DNA from: Cribrihabitans_A neustonicus
Lineage (GTDB): Bacteria > Pseudomonadota > Alphaproteobacteria > Rhodobacterales > Rhodobacteraceae
Assembly: GCF_048820895.1 (NCBI RefSeq)
Contig: NZ_JBMERQ010000009.1
Location: 54,820 to 118,819 of the forward strand
DNA length: 64,000 nt
Reading direction: 5' to 3'
Within the stretch, counting starts at the first letter, position 1. Every line of letters begins with the position of its first letter. Under the pieces are notes generated by a model. That model had not been told where the DNA came from. It made no database searches and saw only the letters and a program-made list of their open reading frames with translations. The translations under genes were made by a program, and so were the position numbers. Of this stretch, positions 40,215 to 48,791 are shown one piece after another.

Positions 40215-41900
40215 TCAGCTCAACAGGCGGCGGGCGATCACCTGGGCCTGAATCTCGGCCGCTCCCTCGAAAATGTTGAGAATGCGGGCATCGCAGAGCA
40301 CGCGGGAAATCTTGTACTCCAGGGCAAAGCCGTTGCCGCCGTGGATTTGCAAGCCGTTGTCGGCAGCAGCCCAGGCCACGCGCGCACCGAGCAGCTTGGC
40401 CATGCCGGCCTCCAGATCGCAGCGGTGGCCGTTGTCCTTCTCCCAGGCGGAGAAATAGGTGAGCTGGCGGGCTATCATGATCTCCACCGCCATCATCGCC
40501 AGCTTGCCGGAAACGCGGGGGAAGCGGATCAGGGATTTGCCGAACTGCTTGCGCTCCTGCGCGTATTGCATCGCGATGTCGAGCGCCGACTGCGCGACGC
40601 CGATGGCGCGGGCGGCGGTCTGGATGCGGGCGGACTCGAAGGTCTCCATCAGCTGCTTGAAACCCTTGCCCTCTTCGCCGCCGAGGAGGTTTTCGCCCTT
40701 CACGTGGAAATTGTCGAAGCCGAGCTCGTATTCCTTCATGCCGCGGTAGCCGAGCACCTCGATCTCGCCGCCGGTCATGCCCTCGGTGGGGAAGGGGGCC
40801 TCGTCGGTGCCGGGGGTTTTTTCGGCGAGGAACATCGACAGCCCGCGGTGGTCGGTGGTTTCCGGATCGGTGCGCGCCAGCAGGGTCATCACGTGGGTGC
40901 GGGCGGCATGGGTGATCCAGGTCTTGTTGCCGGTTATGCGGTAGTCGCCGTTGTCGTCCTTCACTGCGCGGGTGCGCAGGCTGCCGAGGTCGGAGCCGGT
41001 GTTGGGCTCGGTGAACACTGCGGTGGGCAGGATCTCGGCGCTCGCGAGCTTGGGCAGCCAGTTGGCCTTCTGAGCCTCAGTGCCGCCGCAGAGGATCAGC
41101 TCGGCTGCGATCTCCGAGCGGGTGCCAAGGGAGCCCACACCGATATAACCGCGCGAGAGCTCCTCGGAGACCACCACCATCGACGCTTTCGACAGGCCGA
41201 AACCGCCGTATTCCTCGGGGATGGTGAGGCCGAAGACGCCCATTTCAGCCAGCTCCGCGATCACCTCCATCGGGATCAGCTCGTCCTTCAGGTGCCATTC
41301 GTGGGCGTAGGGTTCGACCTTTTCAACCGCATAGCGGCGGAACTGGTCGCGGATCATCTCCAGCTCTTCCTCCAGGCCGGAGGTGCCGAACATGGTGGCT
41401 CCTGTCTGCGCCTCCATCAGCTCCACCAGCCGGCTGCGCGCGGCCTGGGTGTTGCCTTTCGCGCAAAGCGCGGTCACTGCGGGCGTCATCAGCGCGGTGC
41501 GGGCATCCTCGCCGAGACCCAGGTCCTGCAGGCGGACGACTTCGCCCTGATTCATCTGGATGCCGCCCTGCACCTGAGAGAGGTATTCGCCAAAGCCGAT
41601 CTGGTGGATCAGCTGCTCCATCTCGCCGAACTTGCCCTCTGCGTCGAGCTTCTCGGCCCATTTCTGCATCTGGCGAAGGCAGTAGACGTAGGTCGCAAGC
41701 CAGGACAGCCCGTGCGCCGCGGTCTGTTCCGCCTCCATCAGGCGGCCGGAGACGCGGCCGTCTTCGCTGACCTTCTCCCGGACCGCGCTGCGGGCGGCTT
41801 CGAACAGCTGGTCAAGCGGGTCCAGGGCGGCGGCGGTCTGTGCCAGAAGGCCGGGGATGAGCGTCGGTGTCATGTGCAAGTCCTGTCCGTCGTGGGCCAT
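40215..41900 (-). CDS. mcd: Acyl-CoA dehydrogenase, probable (2S)-methylsuccinyl-CoA dehydrogenase
   Basis: 561 residues. The C-terminal 390 residues are a standard acyl-CoA dehydrogenase: VFTEPNTGSDLGSLRT and TGNKTWITHA for FAD and substrate, QFGKSLIRFPRVSGKLA, and HGGNGFALEYKISR. The N-terminal 165 residues are an extension, characteristic of methylsuccinyl-CoA dehydrogenase of the ethylmalonyl-CoA pathway in Rhodobacteraceae. It oxidises methylsuccinyl-CoA to mesaconyl-CoA, and passes electrons to EtfAB (encoded at 56 kb). AGAAGGA lies 8 nt before ATG 41900. The alternative is a generic long acyl-CoA dehydrogenase. The rest of the pathway is outside the window. Confidence 0.83.
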   Translation of the reverse strand: MAHDGQDLHMTPTLIPGLLAQTAAALDPLDQLFEAARSAVREKVSEDGRVSGRLMEAEQTAAHGLSWLATYVYCLRQMQKWAEKLDAEGKFGEMEQLIHQIGFGEYLSQVQGGIQMNQGEVVRLQDLGLGEDARTALMTPAVTALCAKGNTQAARSRLVELMEAQTGATMFGTSGLEEELEMIRDQFRRYAVEKVEPYAHEWHLKDELIPMEVIAELAEMGVFGLTIPEEYGGFGLSKASMVVVSEELSRGYIGVGSLGTRSEIAAELILCGGTEAQKANWLPKLASAEILPTAVFTEPNTGSDLGSLRTRAVKDDNGDYRITGNKTWITHAARTHVMTLLARTDPETTDHRGLSMFLAEKTPGTDEAPFPTEGMTGGEIEVLGYRGMKEYELGFDNFHVKGENLLGGEEGKGFKQLMETFESARIQTAARAIGVAQSALDIAMQYAQERKQFGKSLIRFPRVSGKLAMMAVEIMIARQLTYFSAWEKDNGHRCDLEAGMAKLLGARVAWAAADNGLQIHGGNGFALEYKISRVLCDARILNIFEGAAEIQAQVIARRLLS

Positions 41901-41944
41901 GAATCAGATCCTTCTTCGGTCGCTTGGTGGTAATTCATTTCGCA

Positions 41945-41957
41945 GTTGCAGCGCAAC
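41945..41957. promoter_or_regulatory. Palindrome in the mcd promoter region
   Basis: GTTGC (41945-41949) and GCAAC (41953-41957) flank AGC, and TTTGC occurs again about 10 nt further upstream of mcd. TTGC/GCAA half-sites resemble motifs seen before hbd and etfB in this window. A short-chain acyl-CoA regulator is a candidate reader. Confidence 0.35.
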
Positions 41958-42053
41958 ATAAATACCATTTGCTGCGGCGTTTAGTTCAAAAATTACGTGA
42001 TGATTTTGCCCGTGCAGCAGGCCGCGGTTCCGTATAGAGCGGGAGGGATGGAC

Positions 42054-42824
42054 ATGCTGCACGCCCTAACCACCCTGCTTTCGCCCATGGAAATGGCCGC
42101 CGCGGCCGCCGTTGCGCTGCTGGCCGGGACGGTGAAGGGAATGGTCGGCTTTGCCATGCCGATGATCCTGATTTCGGGCCTCGGCTTCTTCCTGCCGCCG
42201 GAGCTGGCGCTGGCCGGGCTGATCCTGCCGACGCTGGCTACCAACGGCATGCAGGCGCTGCGGCAGGGAACGAAGGCCGCGATGGAGTCGGTGCGCCGCT
42301 TCCGGGTGTTTCTGCTGATCGGTCTGGTCTGCCTGCTGCTCAGCGCTCAGATGGTGCGCATCCTGCCGCAGCAGGCGATGATGCTGATTATCGGCCTGCC
42401 GGTGTCGCTTTTTGCGCTGATGCAGCTGCTGGGGCGGTCCTTCACGCTTAGCAAGCCAACGCGCAAGGCGGAGGCCATGGTGGGCGGGATTGCCGGGCTG
42501 ATCGGCGGTATCTCTGGTGTCTGGGGCCCGCCCACAGTGGCATATCTCACCGCGCTTGGCACCGAGAAGCGCGAACAGGTGCGGGTGCAGGGAGTGATCT
42601 ATGGGCTCGGTGCGGTGGCGCTGCTGGCAGCCCATACCGGCTCCGGCGTGATGCGGGCCGAAACGCTGCCGTTTTCACTTGCGCTGATTCCGCCCGCAGT
42701 GGCGGGCATGTGGATCGGCGGGCGGCTGCACGACCGCATCGATCAGGCCGCCTTCCGGCGCGCAACGCTGGTGGTGCTGCTGGCGGCTGGGCTGAACCTT
42801 TTGCGCCGCGGGCTGTTCCTGTAG
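42054..42824 (+). CDS. TauE/SafE-family sulfite exporter-like permease
   Basis: 256 residues with about seven membrane spans. The first repeat has ALLAGTVKGMVGFAMPMIL, and the second GIAGLIGGISGVWGPPTVAYL, matching the two-repeat TauE pattern (G-x-x-x-G-x-x-G kinks). Members export sulfite, sulfoacetate or other anions. Two ATGs compete: 42048 is only 1 nt from the GGGAGG at 42041-42046, whereas 42054 lies 7 nt from it, so I prefer 42054. It diverges from mcd and is followed 55 nt later by the CDF transporter. Substrate unknown. Confidence 0.87.
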   Translation: MLHALTTLLSPMEMAAAAAVALLAGTVKGMVGFAMPMILISGLGFFLPPELALAGLILPTLATNGMQALRQGTKAAMESVRRFRVFLLIGLVCLLLSAQMVRILPQQAMMLIIGLPVSLFALMQLLGRSFTLSKPTRKAEAMVGGIAGLIGGISGVWGPPTVAYLTALGTEKREQVRVQGVIYGLGAVALLAAHTGSGVMRAETLPFSLALIPPAVAGMWIGGRLHDRIDQAAFRRATLVVLLAAGLNLLRRGLFL

Positions 42825-42879
42825 GCAGAAGGCAGCGGCCGGCGCGGGACCGGGGCCGCGCGCGGCGGGCGGAGGCAGC

Positions 42880-43776
42880 ATGCTCAGGCAATGGAACGCG
42901 GAACAGCTTGCGGCGGGCTCACTGGTGGTGGCGCTGGCGGTGATGGCGCTGAAAGCGGCAGCCTGGGCAATGACGGGCTCGCTGGCGCTGATGTCGGATG
43001 CGCTGGAATCTTTGGTCAATATCGGCGGCGCGGTGATGGCCTGGTGCGCGGTGCGCTATGCCCGGAGGCCGCCGGATGCGGGCCATCCCTTCGGTCACCA
43101 CAAGGCGGAGTATTTCTCGGCGGTGGCCGAGGGCATTCTGATCGTCATCGCCGCACTGGTGATCCTGCACGAGGCCGCGGGCGCGCTCTGGCAGCCAAAG
43201 GCCGCCGACTGGCAACCGCTGGGTCTTGCGGTGAACGCGCTGGCGCTGGGAGCGAACTTGATCTGGGCCCGTATCCTGCTGGGCGCGGGCGCACAGCTTC
43301 GCTCTCCTGCGCTCACGGCGGGCGGACGGCATCTGATGAGCGATGTCTGGACCTCGGCCGGGGTGCTGGCAGGGCTGGGGCTGGCGCTGCTGACCGGCTG
43401 GGCCGTGCTCGACCCGCTGCTGGCGCTGCTGGTCGCAGTCAATATCCTGCGTGAAGGCTGGCGGGTGATCGCGGCCTCGCTCGGCGGGCTGATGGACACC
43501 GCCGCCCCCGAAGCCGAGCGCGCAAGGATCGAGGAAATTATCCGCCGAAGTGCCGCAGGCGCGTTGCAGGTGCATGGATTGAAAACCCGCCGCGCCGGGC
43601 AGGCACTGTTCGTGGAGTTCCACATGGTGGTCGATGGGGCGATGGCGGTGCAGGCCGCGCATGAGATTTGCGACCGTGTGGAGGCCGAGATCCGCGCCGC
43701 GCTGCCCGGCGCGCAGGCGGTGATTCACGTGGAGCCGCAGCATAAGCTGGAGCCGCGCGGCATACGCCCGCGGTGA
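42880..43776 (+). CDS. Cation diffusion facilitator (CDF) transporter
   Basis: 298 residues. The membrane domain has six spans (first: AAGSLVVALAVMALKAAAWA), with the metal-site motif SDALESLVNIGGAVMAW and, in the fifth span, HLMSDVWTSAG, giving the family H/D-x3-D pattern. The C-terminal cytoplasmic domain is present (EIIRRSAAGALQVHGLKTRR, then HVEPQH at the end). Such transporters export zinc, iron, manganese or similar ions against protons. GGAGGCAGC precedes the ATG. The metal cannot be determined. Confidence 0.92.
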   Translation: MLRQWNAEQLAAGSLVVALAVMALKAAAWAMTGSLALMSDALESLVNIGGAVMAWCAVRYARRPPDAGHPFGHHKAEYFSAVAEGILIVIAALVILHEAAGALWQPKAADWQPLGLAVNALALGANLIWARILLGAGAQLRSPALTAGGRHLMSDVWTSAGVLAGLGLALLTGWAVLDPLLALLVAVNILREGWRVIAASLGGLMDTAAPEAERARIEEIIRRSAAGALQVHGLKTRRAGQALFVEFHMVVDGAMAVQAAHEICDRVEAEIRAALPGAQAVIHVEPQHKLEPRGIRPR

Positions 43777-43852
43777 AGCGTTTGCATTCTCCCGGCCGCT
43801 TGAGTTTAACCAAATGCAACAGGGCAAACCCGGCAGGCAGAGGAAGAGGCGA

Positions 43853-45211
43853 ATGGTGATGCAATGGAACAAGCTTCTGAACCCGGGGCGGCTGGCGCGG
43901 CCGGACTTTCCCGAAAAGCCAGGCCGCCCGGCCTATCTGCAGGATTACGACCGTATTCTGTTCTCCGAGCCCTTCCGGCGCCTGGCGCAGAAGACCCAGG
44001 TGCATCCGCTGCACGACCATGATCACGTGCATCACCGGATGATCCACAGTATGGAAACCGCAAGCGTCGGCCGCTCGCTGGGGGCGGGCGTGGGCGCAGC
44101 GCTGGCGGAGAAGGGTTTGATCACCGCGGATCAGGCGCCGCGGCTCGCGGGTCACGTGGAAGCCGCCTGCCTCGTGCATGACATCGGCAACCCGCCGTTC
44201 GGCCATTCCGGCGAGGACAGCATCGGCGAGTGGTTTGCCGCCCGCTTCCGCGATGGCGAGGGCGTGGCGGGCCGCGTGCCGGCGCATCTGCGCGCCGAGT
44301 TCGAGCATTTCGAGGGCAACGCCCAGGGCCTGCGCATCACCGGGCGCCTGCAATACGCCCGCCGCGAGGGCGCGATGCGGCTCAGCTACGCGACCCTGGG
44401 CGCCTTCATGAAGTACCCCTGCACCCGCGCCATGCGCGACCGGGCGGTGGCCGCTGGCAACTGCGGCTACGCCGGGCTCAAGAAGTTCGGCGTCTTCGAG
44501 AGCGAGAGGGCGCTTTTCGAAGAGATCGCCGACGCGCTTGGCCTCCCCGAAGGCCCGGGCGGCGGGCGGCGGCGGCATCCGCTGGCCTTTCTGGTCGAGG
44601 CCGCGGATGACATCTGCTACCGAATCCTGGACATCGAAGACGCCGCCAGCATGGGCGATCTCGAGCGCGCCGAGGTCGCGGAGGCTCTGGAGGGGATCAT
44701 AGGGAAGCAGAACGATGACCGGGAATTGACTCTGCGCGACCGCATTGGACTGTGGCGCGCCTATGCCATCGGCCAGTCAATCGAGGCCGCAGTGGAGGCC
44801 TTCCTCGCCCATTACGATCCGATCATGGCGGGCGAGTTCAGCGCCGGGCTGATGGAGGTTTCCAGTAAGGCCGAAGCCTTCGCGCGCCTCAAGGACCTGT
44901 CCGAGCGGCGTATCTTTACTGCCCGGCGCAAGACCGGGCTGGAGGTTGCCGGGCGGCAGGTTCTGCATGCGGTGCTGAGCCATTTCCACGGGCTCTACAG
45001 CGACCTGCGGGACTGCGGCTGGGATGTGGAGGCCTTGCAGCAGCGCCACGGCTACTGGGCGCGGCTGATCCGGGCGGTGGATCTCGACCTGCGCGGGGTA
45101 GAGGACGAGTATACTGCGATGCATTCGCTGGCCGATTTCGTTTCCGGCATGACCGATCGCTACGCCGTGAAGGTGCGGGACATGATTTCAGGCTCACTGC
45201 TACAGGTCTGA
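43853..45211 (+). CDS. dgt: Deoxyguanosinetriphosphate triphosphohydrolase-like protein
   Basis: 452 residues from ATG 43853 (an ATG two codons later, at 43859, is also possible; GGAAGAGG precedes both). HD-domain motifs: HHRMIHSMETASVGRSLG (first His) and AACLVHDIGNPPFGHSGE (HD pair), then FLVEAADDICYRILDIED. It hydrolyses dNTPs to nucleoside and triphosphate, controlling dNTP levels. It is the type 1 dGTPase, about 450 residues, rather than the short alphaproteobacterial type near 400 residues. It converges with the PAS gene 42 nt later. Confidence 0.93.
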   Translation: MVMQWNKLLNPGRLARPDFPEKPGRPAYLQDYDRILFSEPFRRLAQKTQVHPLHDHDHVHHRMIHSMETASVGRSLGAGVGAALAEKGLITADQAPRLAGHVEAACLVHDIGNPPFGHSGEDSIGEWFAARFRDGEGVAGRVPAHLRAEFEHFEGNAQGLRITGRLQYARREGAMRLSYATLGAFMKYPCTRAMRDRAVAAGNCGYAGLKKFGVFESERALFEEIADALGLPEGPGGGRRRHPLAFLVEAADDICYRILDIEDAASMGDLERAEVAEALEGIIGKQNDDRELTLRDRIGLWRAYAIGQSIEAAVEAFLAHYDPIMAGEFSAGLMEVSSKAEAFARLKDLSERRIFTARRKTGLEVAGRQVLHAVLSHFHGLYSDLRDCGWDVEALQQRHGYWARLIRAVDLDLRGVEDEYTAMHSLADFVSGMTDRYAVKVRDMISGSLLQV

Positions 45212-45253
45212 GCGGCCCGGCAAAGGCGGGGCGGCAGGCTTGCATGCCGGCTT

Positions 45254-45928
45254 TCACCCGCCCGCCGTCCCGCCTCCCCCAGTACTGCGCTTGGCCATCG
45301 TATCCGTGATGCGGCTGGCCCAGAGGCTGTTTTCATCCGCCAGCGCCTTGATCTCCCGCGCCAGATAGGCAAAGCCCGCCCCCGCCTTGCCCGCCCGTGC
45401 GGCCTCGATCCCGGTGTTGATCGACAGAATCGACAGCTTGCGGACCGAGCGCAGGATGTTTTCCGCGAGCCCGAGAATTTCGGCATTGGCGGCTTCGGTG
45501 CTGCGCAGGGTCTCCTCCAGCGTGCTGCGCAGCTGCACCTCGGCGGAGGCATCCACCACCAGCCCCTCCAGAAAGCGCAGCGTGCCGTCGTCGTCATAGA
45601 TCGCGCTGCCGCGCTCGCGTACCCAGGCCGCGGAGCCGTCCGGGTGGCTCAGCCGGTAGGAGACATCCCAGGCCTTGCCCGCCGCGATGGCGGCGTCGAT
45701 CTCCGCCAGCGCCCTTTCGGTGTCGTCTTTGTGCATGGCATCGACAAAGGAGAGATTGCGGTTGCCGAGGATGTCGGCGCGCGGGCGGCCGCAGAGCTCC
45801 TCCACCTGGCCGGCCATGAAATGCATCGTGAACTGCGCATCATTTGCGCAGCGGTAAACAAAGGCGCTGCCCGATGTGAACACGCTGTTGAAAATTTCCA
45901 GGGCGTTCTGATCTGTCGTTGGCTCCAT
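45254..45928 (-). CDS. Soluble PAS protein with an MCP hairpin-tip fragment
   Basis: 224 residues from ATG 45928 (GAGGA about 8 nt upstream). A PAS domain fills about 15-130 (GDTERALAEIDAAIA-like core and DVSYRLSHPDGSAAWVRERG). A coiled-coil linker leads to residues 160-205, a close copy of the methyl-accepting chemotaxis tip: LSILSINTGIEAARAGKAG, then FAYLAREIKALADEN. The usual long signalling hairpin, HAMP and membrane spans are missing. It may be a truncated soluble receptor that docks to CheA/CheW or to other MCPs. A TTAA-N7-TTAA site lies 82 nt upstream. No che genes are in the window. The C-terminus (STGGGGTAGG) is glycine-rich. Confidence 0.82.
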   Translation of the reverse strand: MEPTTDQNALEIFNSVFTSGSAFVYRCANDAQFTMHFMAGQVEELCGRPRADILGNRNLSFVDAMHKDDTERALAEIDAAIAAGKAWDVSYRLSHPDGSAAWVRERGSAIYDDDGTLRFLEGLVVDASAEVQLRSTLEETLRSTEAANAEILGLAENILRSVRKLSILSINTGIEAARAGKAGAGFAYLAREIKALADENSLWASRITDTMAKRSTGGGGTAGG

Positions 45929-46009
45929 GCCGGGATCCTCATTGGGGCGCCGTGGAAACAGGTAATGTCGGCGCAAAACAACATTTGACGGAAGCTTTGC
46001 GGGAATCGG

Positions 46010-46024
46010 TTAACAGTTGGTTAA
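46010..46024. promoter_or_regulatory. Perfect CtrA-type site TTAA-N7-TTAA
   Basis: TTAACAGTTGGTTAA at 46010-46024 matches the CtrA consensus spacing exactly, with TTAA at 46010-46013 and 46021-46024. It lies 82 nt upstream of the PAS/MCP-fragment gene start and does not overlap the pckA terminator. CtrA controls motility and chemotaxis genes in many Rhodobacteraceae. Confidence 0.6.
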
Positions 46025-46048
46025 TGGGGAAAATGTATTTCCTGAAAT

Positions 46049-46076
46049 GAAAAACCCCGGCGCTCAGGCCGGGGTT
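46049..46076 (-). terminator. Rho-independent terminator of pckA
   Basis: AACCCCGGC (46053-46061) pairs with GCCGGGGTT (46068-46076) around GCTCAG. On the minus strand it is followed by TTTTTC. It cleanly ends pckA. Confidence 0.9.
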
Positions 46077-46100
46077 CTGCTCTTGCAAGGGGCGGCGCCG

Positions 46101-47699
<1,599 letters not shown>

Positions 47700-48037
47700 G
47701 CGTTCTCTCTCCTGTGGCGGCGCGTCCAGCACGCAGGTCGCGCGCGGCTGCGCCAGGGGGCAATAGCACGGCTGAGCTGCCGTTACCGGCGGTCTTAACA
47801 TGAGGTTTTGGGGGGTGAACAGGTTGCTTTCCACAGGTTAGCGCCACCACGGTAATGTTTAGCGCAACCATTTTTTGGCCGCCGCCGCGCCTTCCGCCAT
47901 TCAGCAGATGCTAAGGTATTTTTGCTGCTATCGGTGGCCAGGGGCCCAGCGATTCGCTTATGGGGATTGATTCGGGGCTGCAGAAGGGCGATGAAGGTTA
48001 AAAAATACCGGCGTTGAGCAGATTAGGGGCAATTGCG
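47700..48037. promoter_or_regulatory. Divergent pckA-chvI promoter region with a direct repeat
   Basis: 338 nt without a gene. TTAGCGCCACC (47838-47848) and TTAGCGCAACC (47859-47869) are near-identical direct repeats spaced exactly 21 nt start to start, two helical turns. This is typical of a response-regulator dimer of the OmpR/ChvI type. The rest is AT-richer than the neighbourhood (GGTATTTTTGCTGC near 47920), suitable for promoters in both directions. Confidence 0.55.
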
Positions 48038-48742
48038 ATGTCAAAGATTGCTTTGGTGGATGATGACAGGAACATTCTTACTTCGGTGTCGATGACGCTG
48101 GAGGCGGAGGGGTTCGAGGTCGAAACCTACAATGACGGCCAGGCGGCGCTGGATGCCTTCAACAAGCAGCTGCCGGACATGGCGGTGCTTGACATCAAAA
48201 TGCCGCGCATGGATGGCATGGACCTGCTGCAGCGGCTGCGCCAGAAGACCCAGATGCCGGTGATCTTCCTCACCTCCAAGGATGATGAGATCGACGAGGT
48301 TCTGGGTCTGCGTATGGGCGCGGACGACTACGTGAAGAAGCCATTTTCGCAGCGCCTACTGGTGGAGCGCATCCGCGCGCTCTTGCGCCGCCAGGAAGCG
48401 ATCAGCGGCGATGCGTCTGGTGCCGCCAGCCCCGAGGCCAAGGTTATGGAGCGCGGCAACCTGCGCATGGATCCTCTGCGCCATTCAGTCAGCTGGAAGG
48501 GCCAGGACGTGTCGCTGACCGTGACAGAGTTTCTGCTGCTGCAGGCCCTGGCGCAGCGCCCTGGTTTCGTGAAGAGCCGCGACCAGCTGATGGACGTGGC
48601 CTACGATGACCAGGTCTATGTGGATGACCGCACCATCGACAGCCATATCAAGCGGCTGCGCAAGAAGATGCGCAGCGCCGATCCGGAATTTGCGGCAATC
48701 GAAACCCTCTACGGGATCGGCTACCGCTACAACGAAGAGTGA
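48038..48742 (+). CDS. chvI: Response regulator ChvI
   Basis: 234 residues. Receiver domain with phosphorylation site Asp52 in LDIKMPRMDG, conserved Thr in FLTSKDDE and Lys in DDYVKKPF. The OmpR-type winged helix is C-terminal (SLTVTEFLLLQALAQRPGFV, VDDRTIDSHIKRLRKKM, TLYGIGYRYNEE). In alphaproteobacteria ChvI answers acid or host signals and activates pckA and envelope genes. It diverges from pckA and is followed by chvG after 49 nt. The start is ATG 48038; an upstream ATG lacks family support. Confidence 0.94.
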   Translation: MSKIALVDDDRNILTSVSMTLEAEGFEVETYNDGQAALDAFNKQLPDMAVLDIKMPRMDGMDLLQRLRQKTQMPVIFLTSKDDEIDEVLGLRMGADDYVKKPFSQRLLVERIRALLRRQEAISGDASGAASPEAKVMERGNLRMDPLRHSVSWKGQDVSLTVTEFLLLQALAQRPGFVKSRDQLMDVAYDDQVYVDDRTIDSHIKRLRKKMRSADPEFAAIETLYGIGYRYNEE

Positions 48743-48791
48743 CGTGTTTGACGAGTGGCCGGCGGTGCGCCGCCGGAGGGAGCAGGCGCGG

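Noticed and set aside
39438..41933. Very long open frame (about 830 codons) on the plus strand opposite mcd and the SGNH gene
   Set aside because: It is the antisense shadow of GC-rich coding sequence. Its protein is compositionally odd and matches no family, while the minus strand encodes complete, recognisable enzymes.
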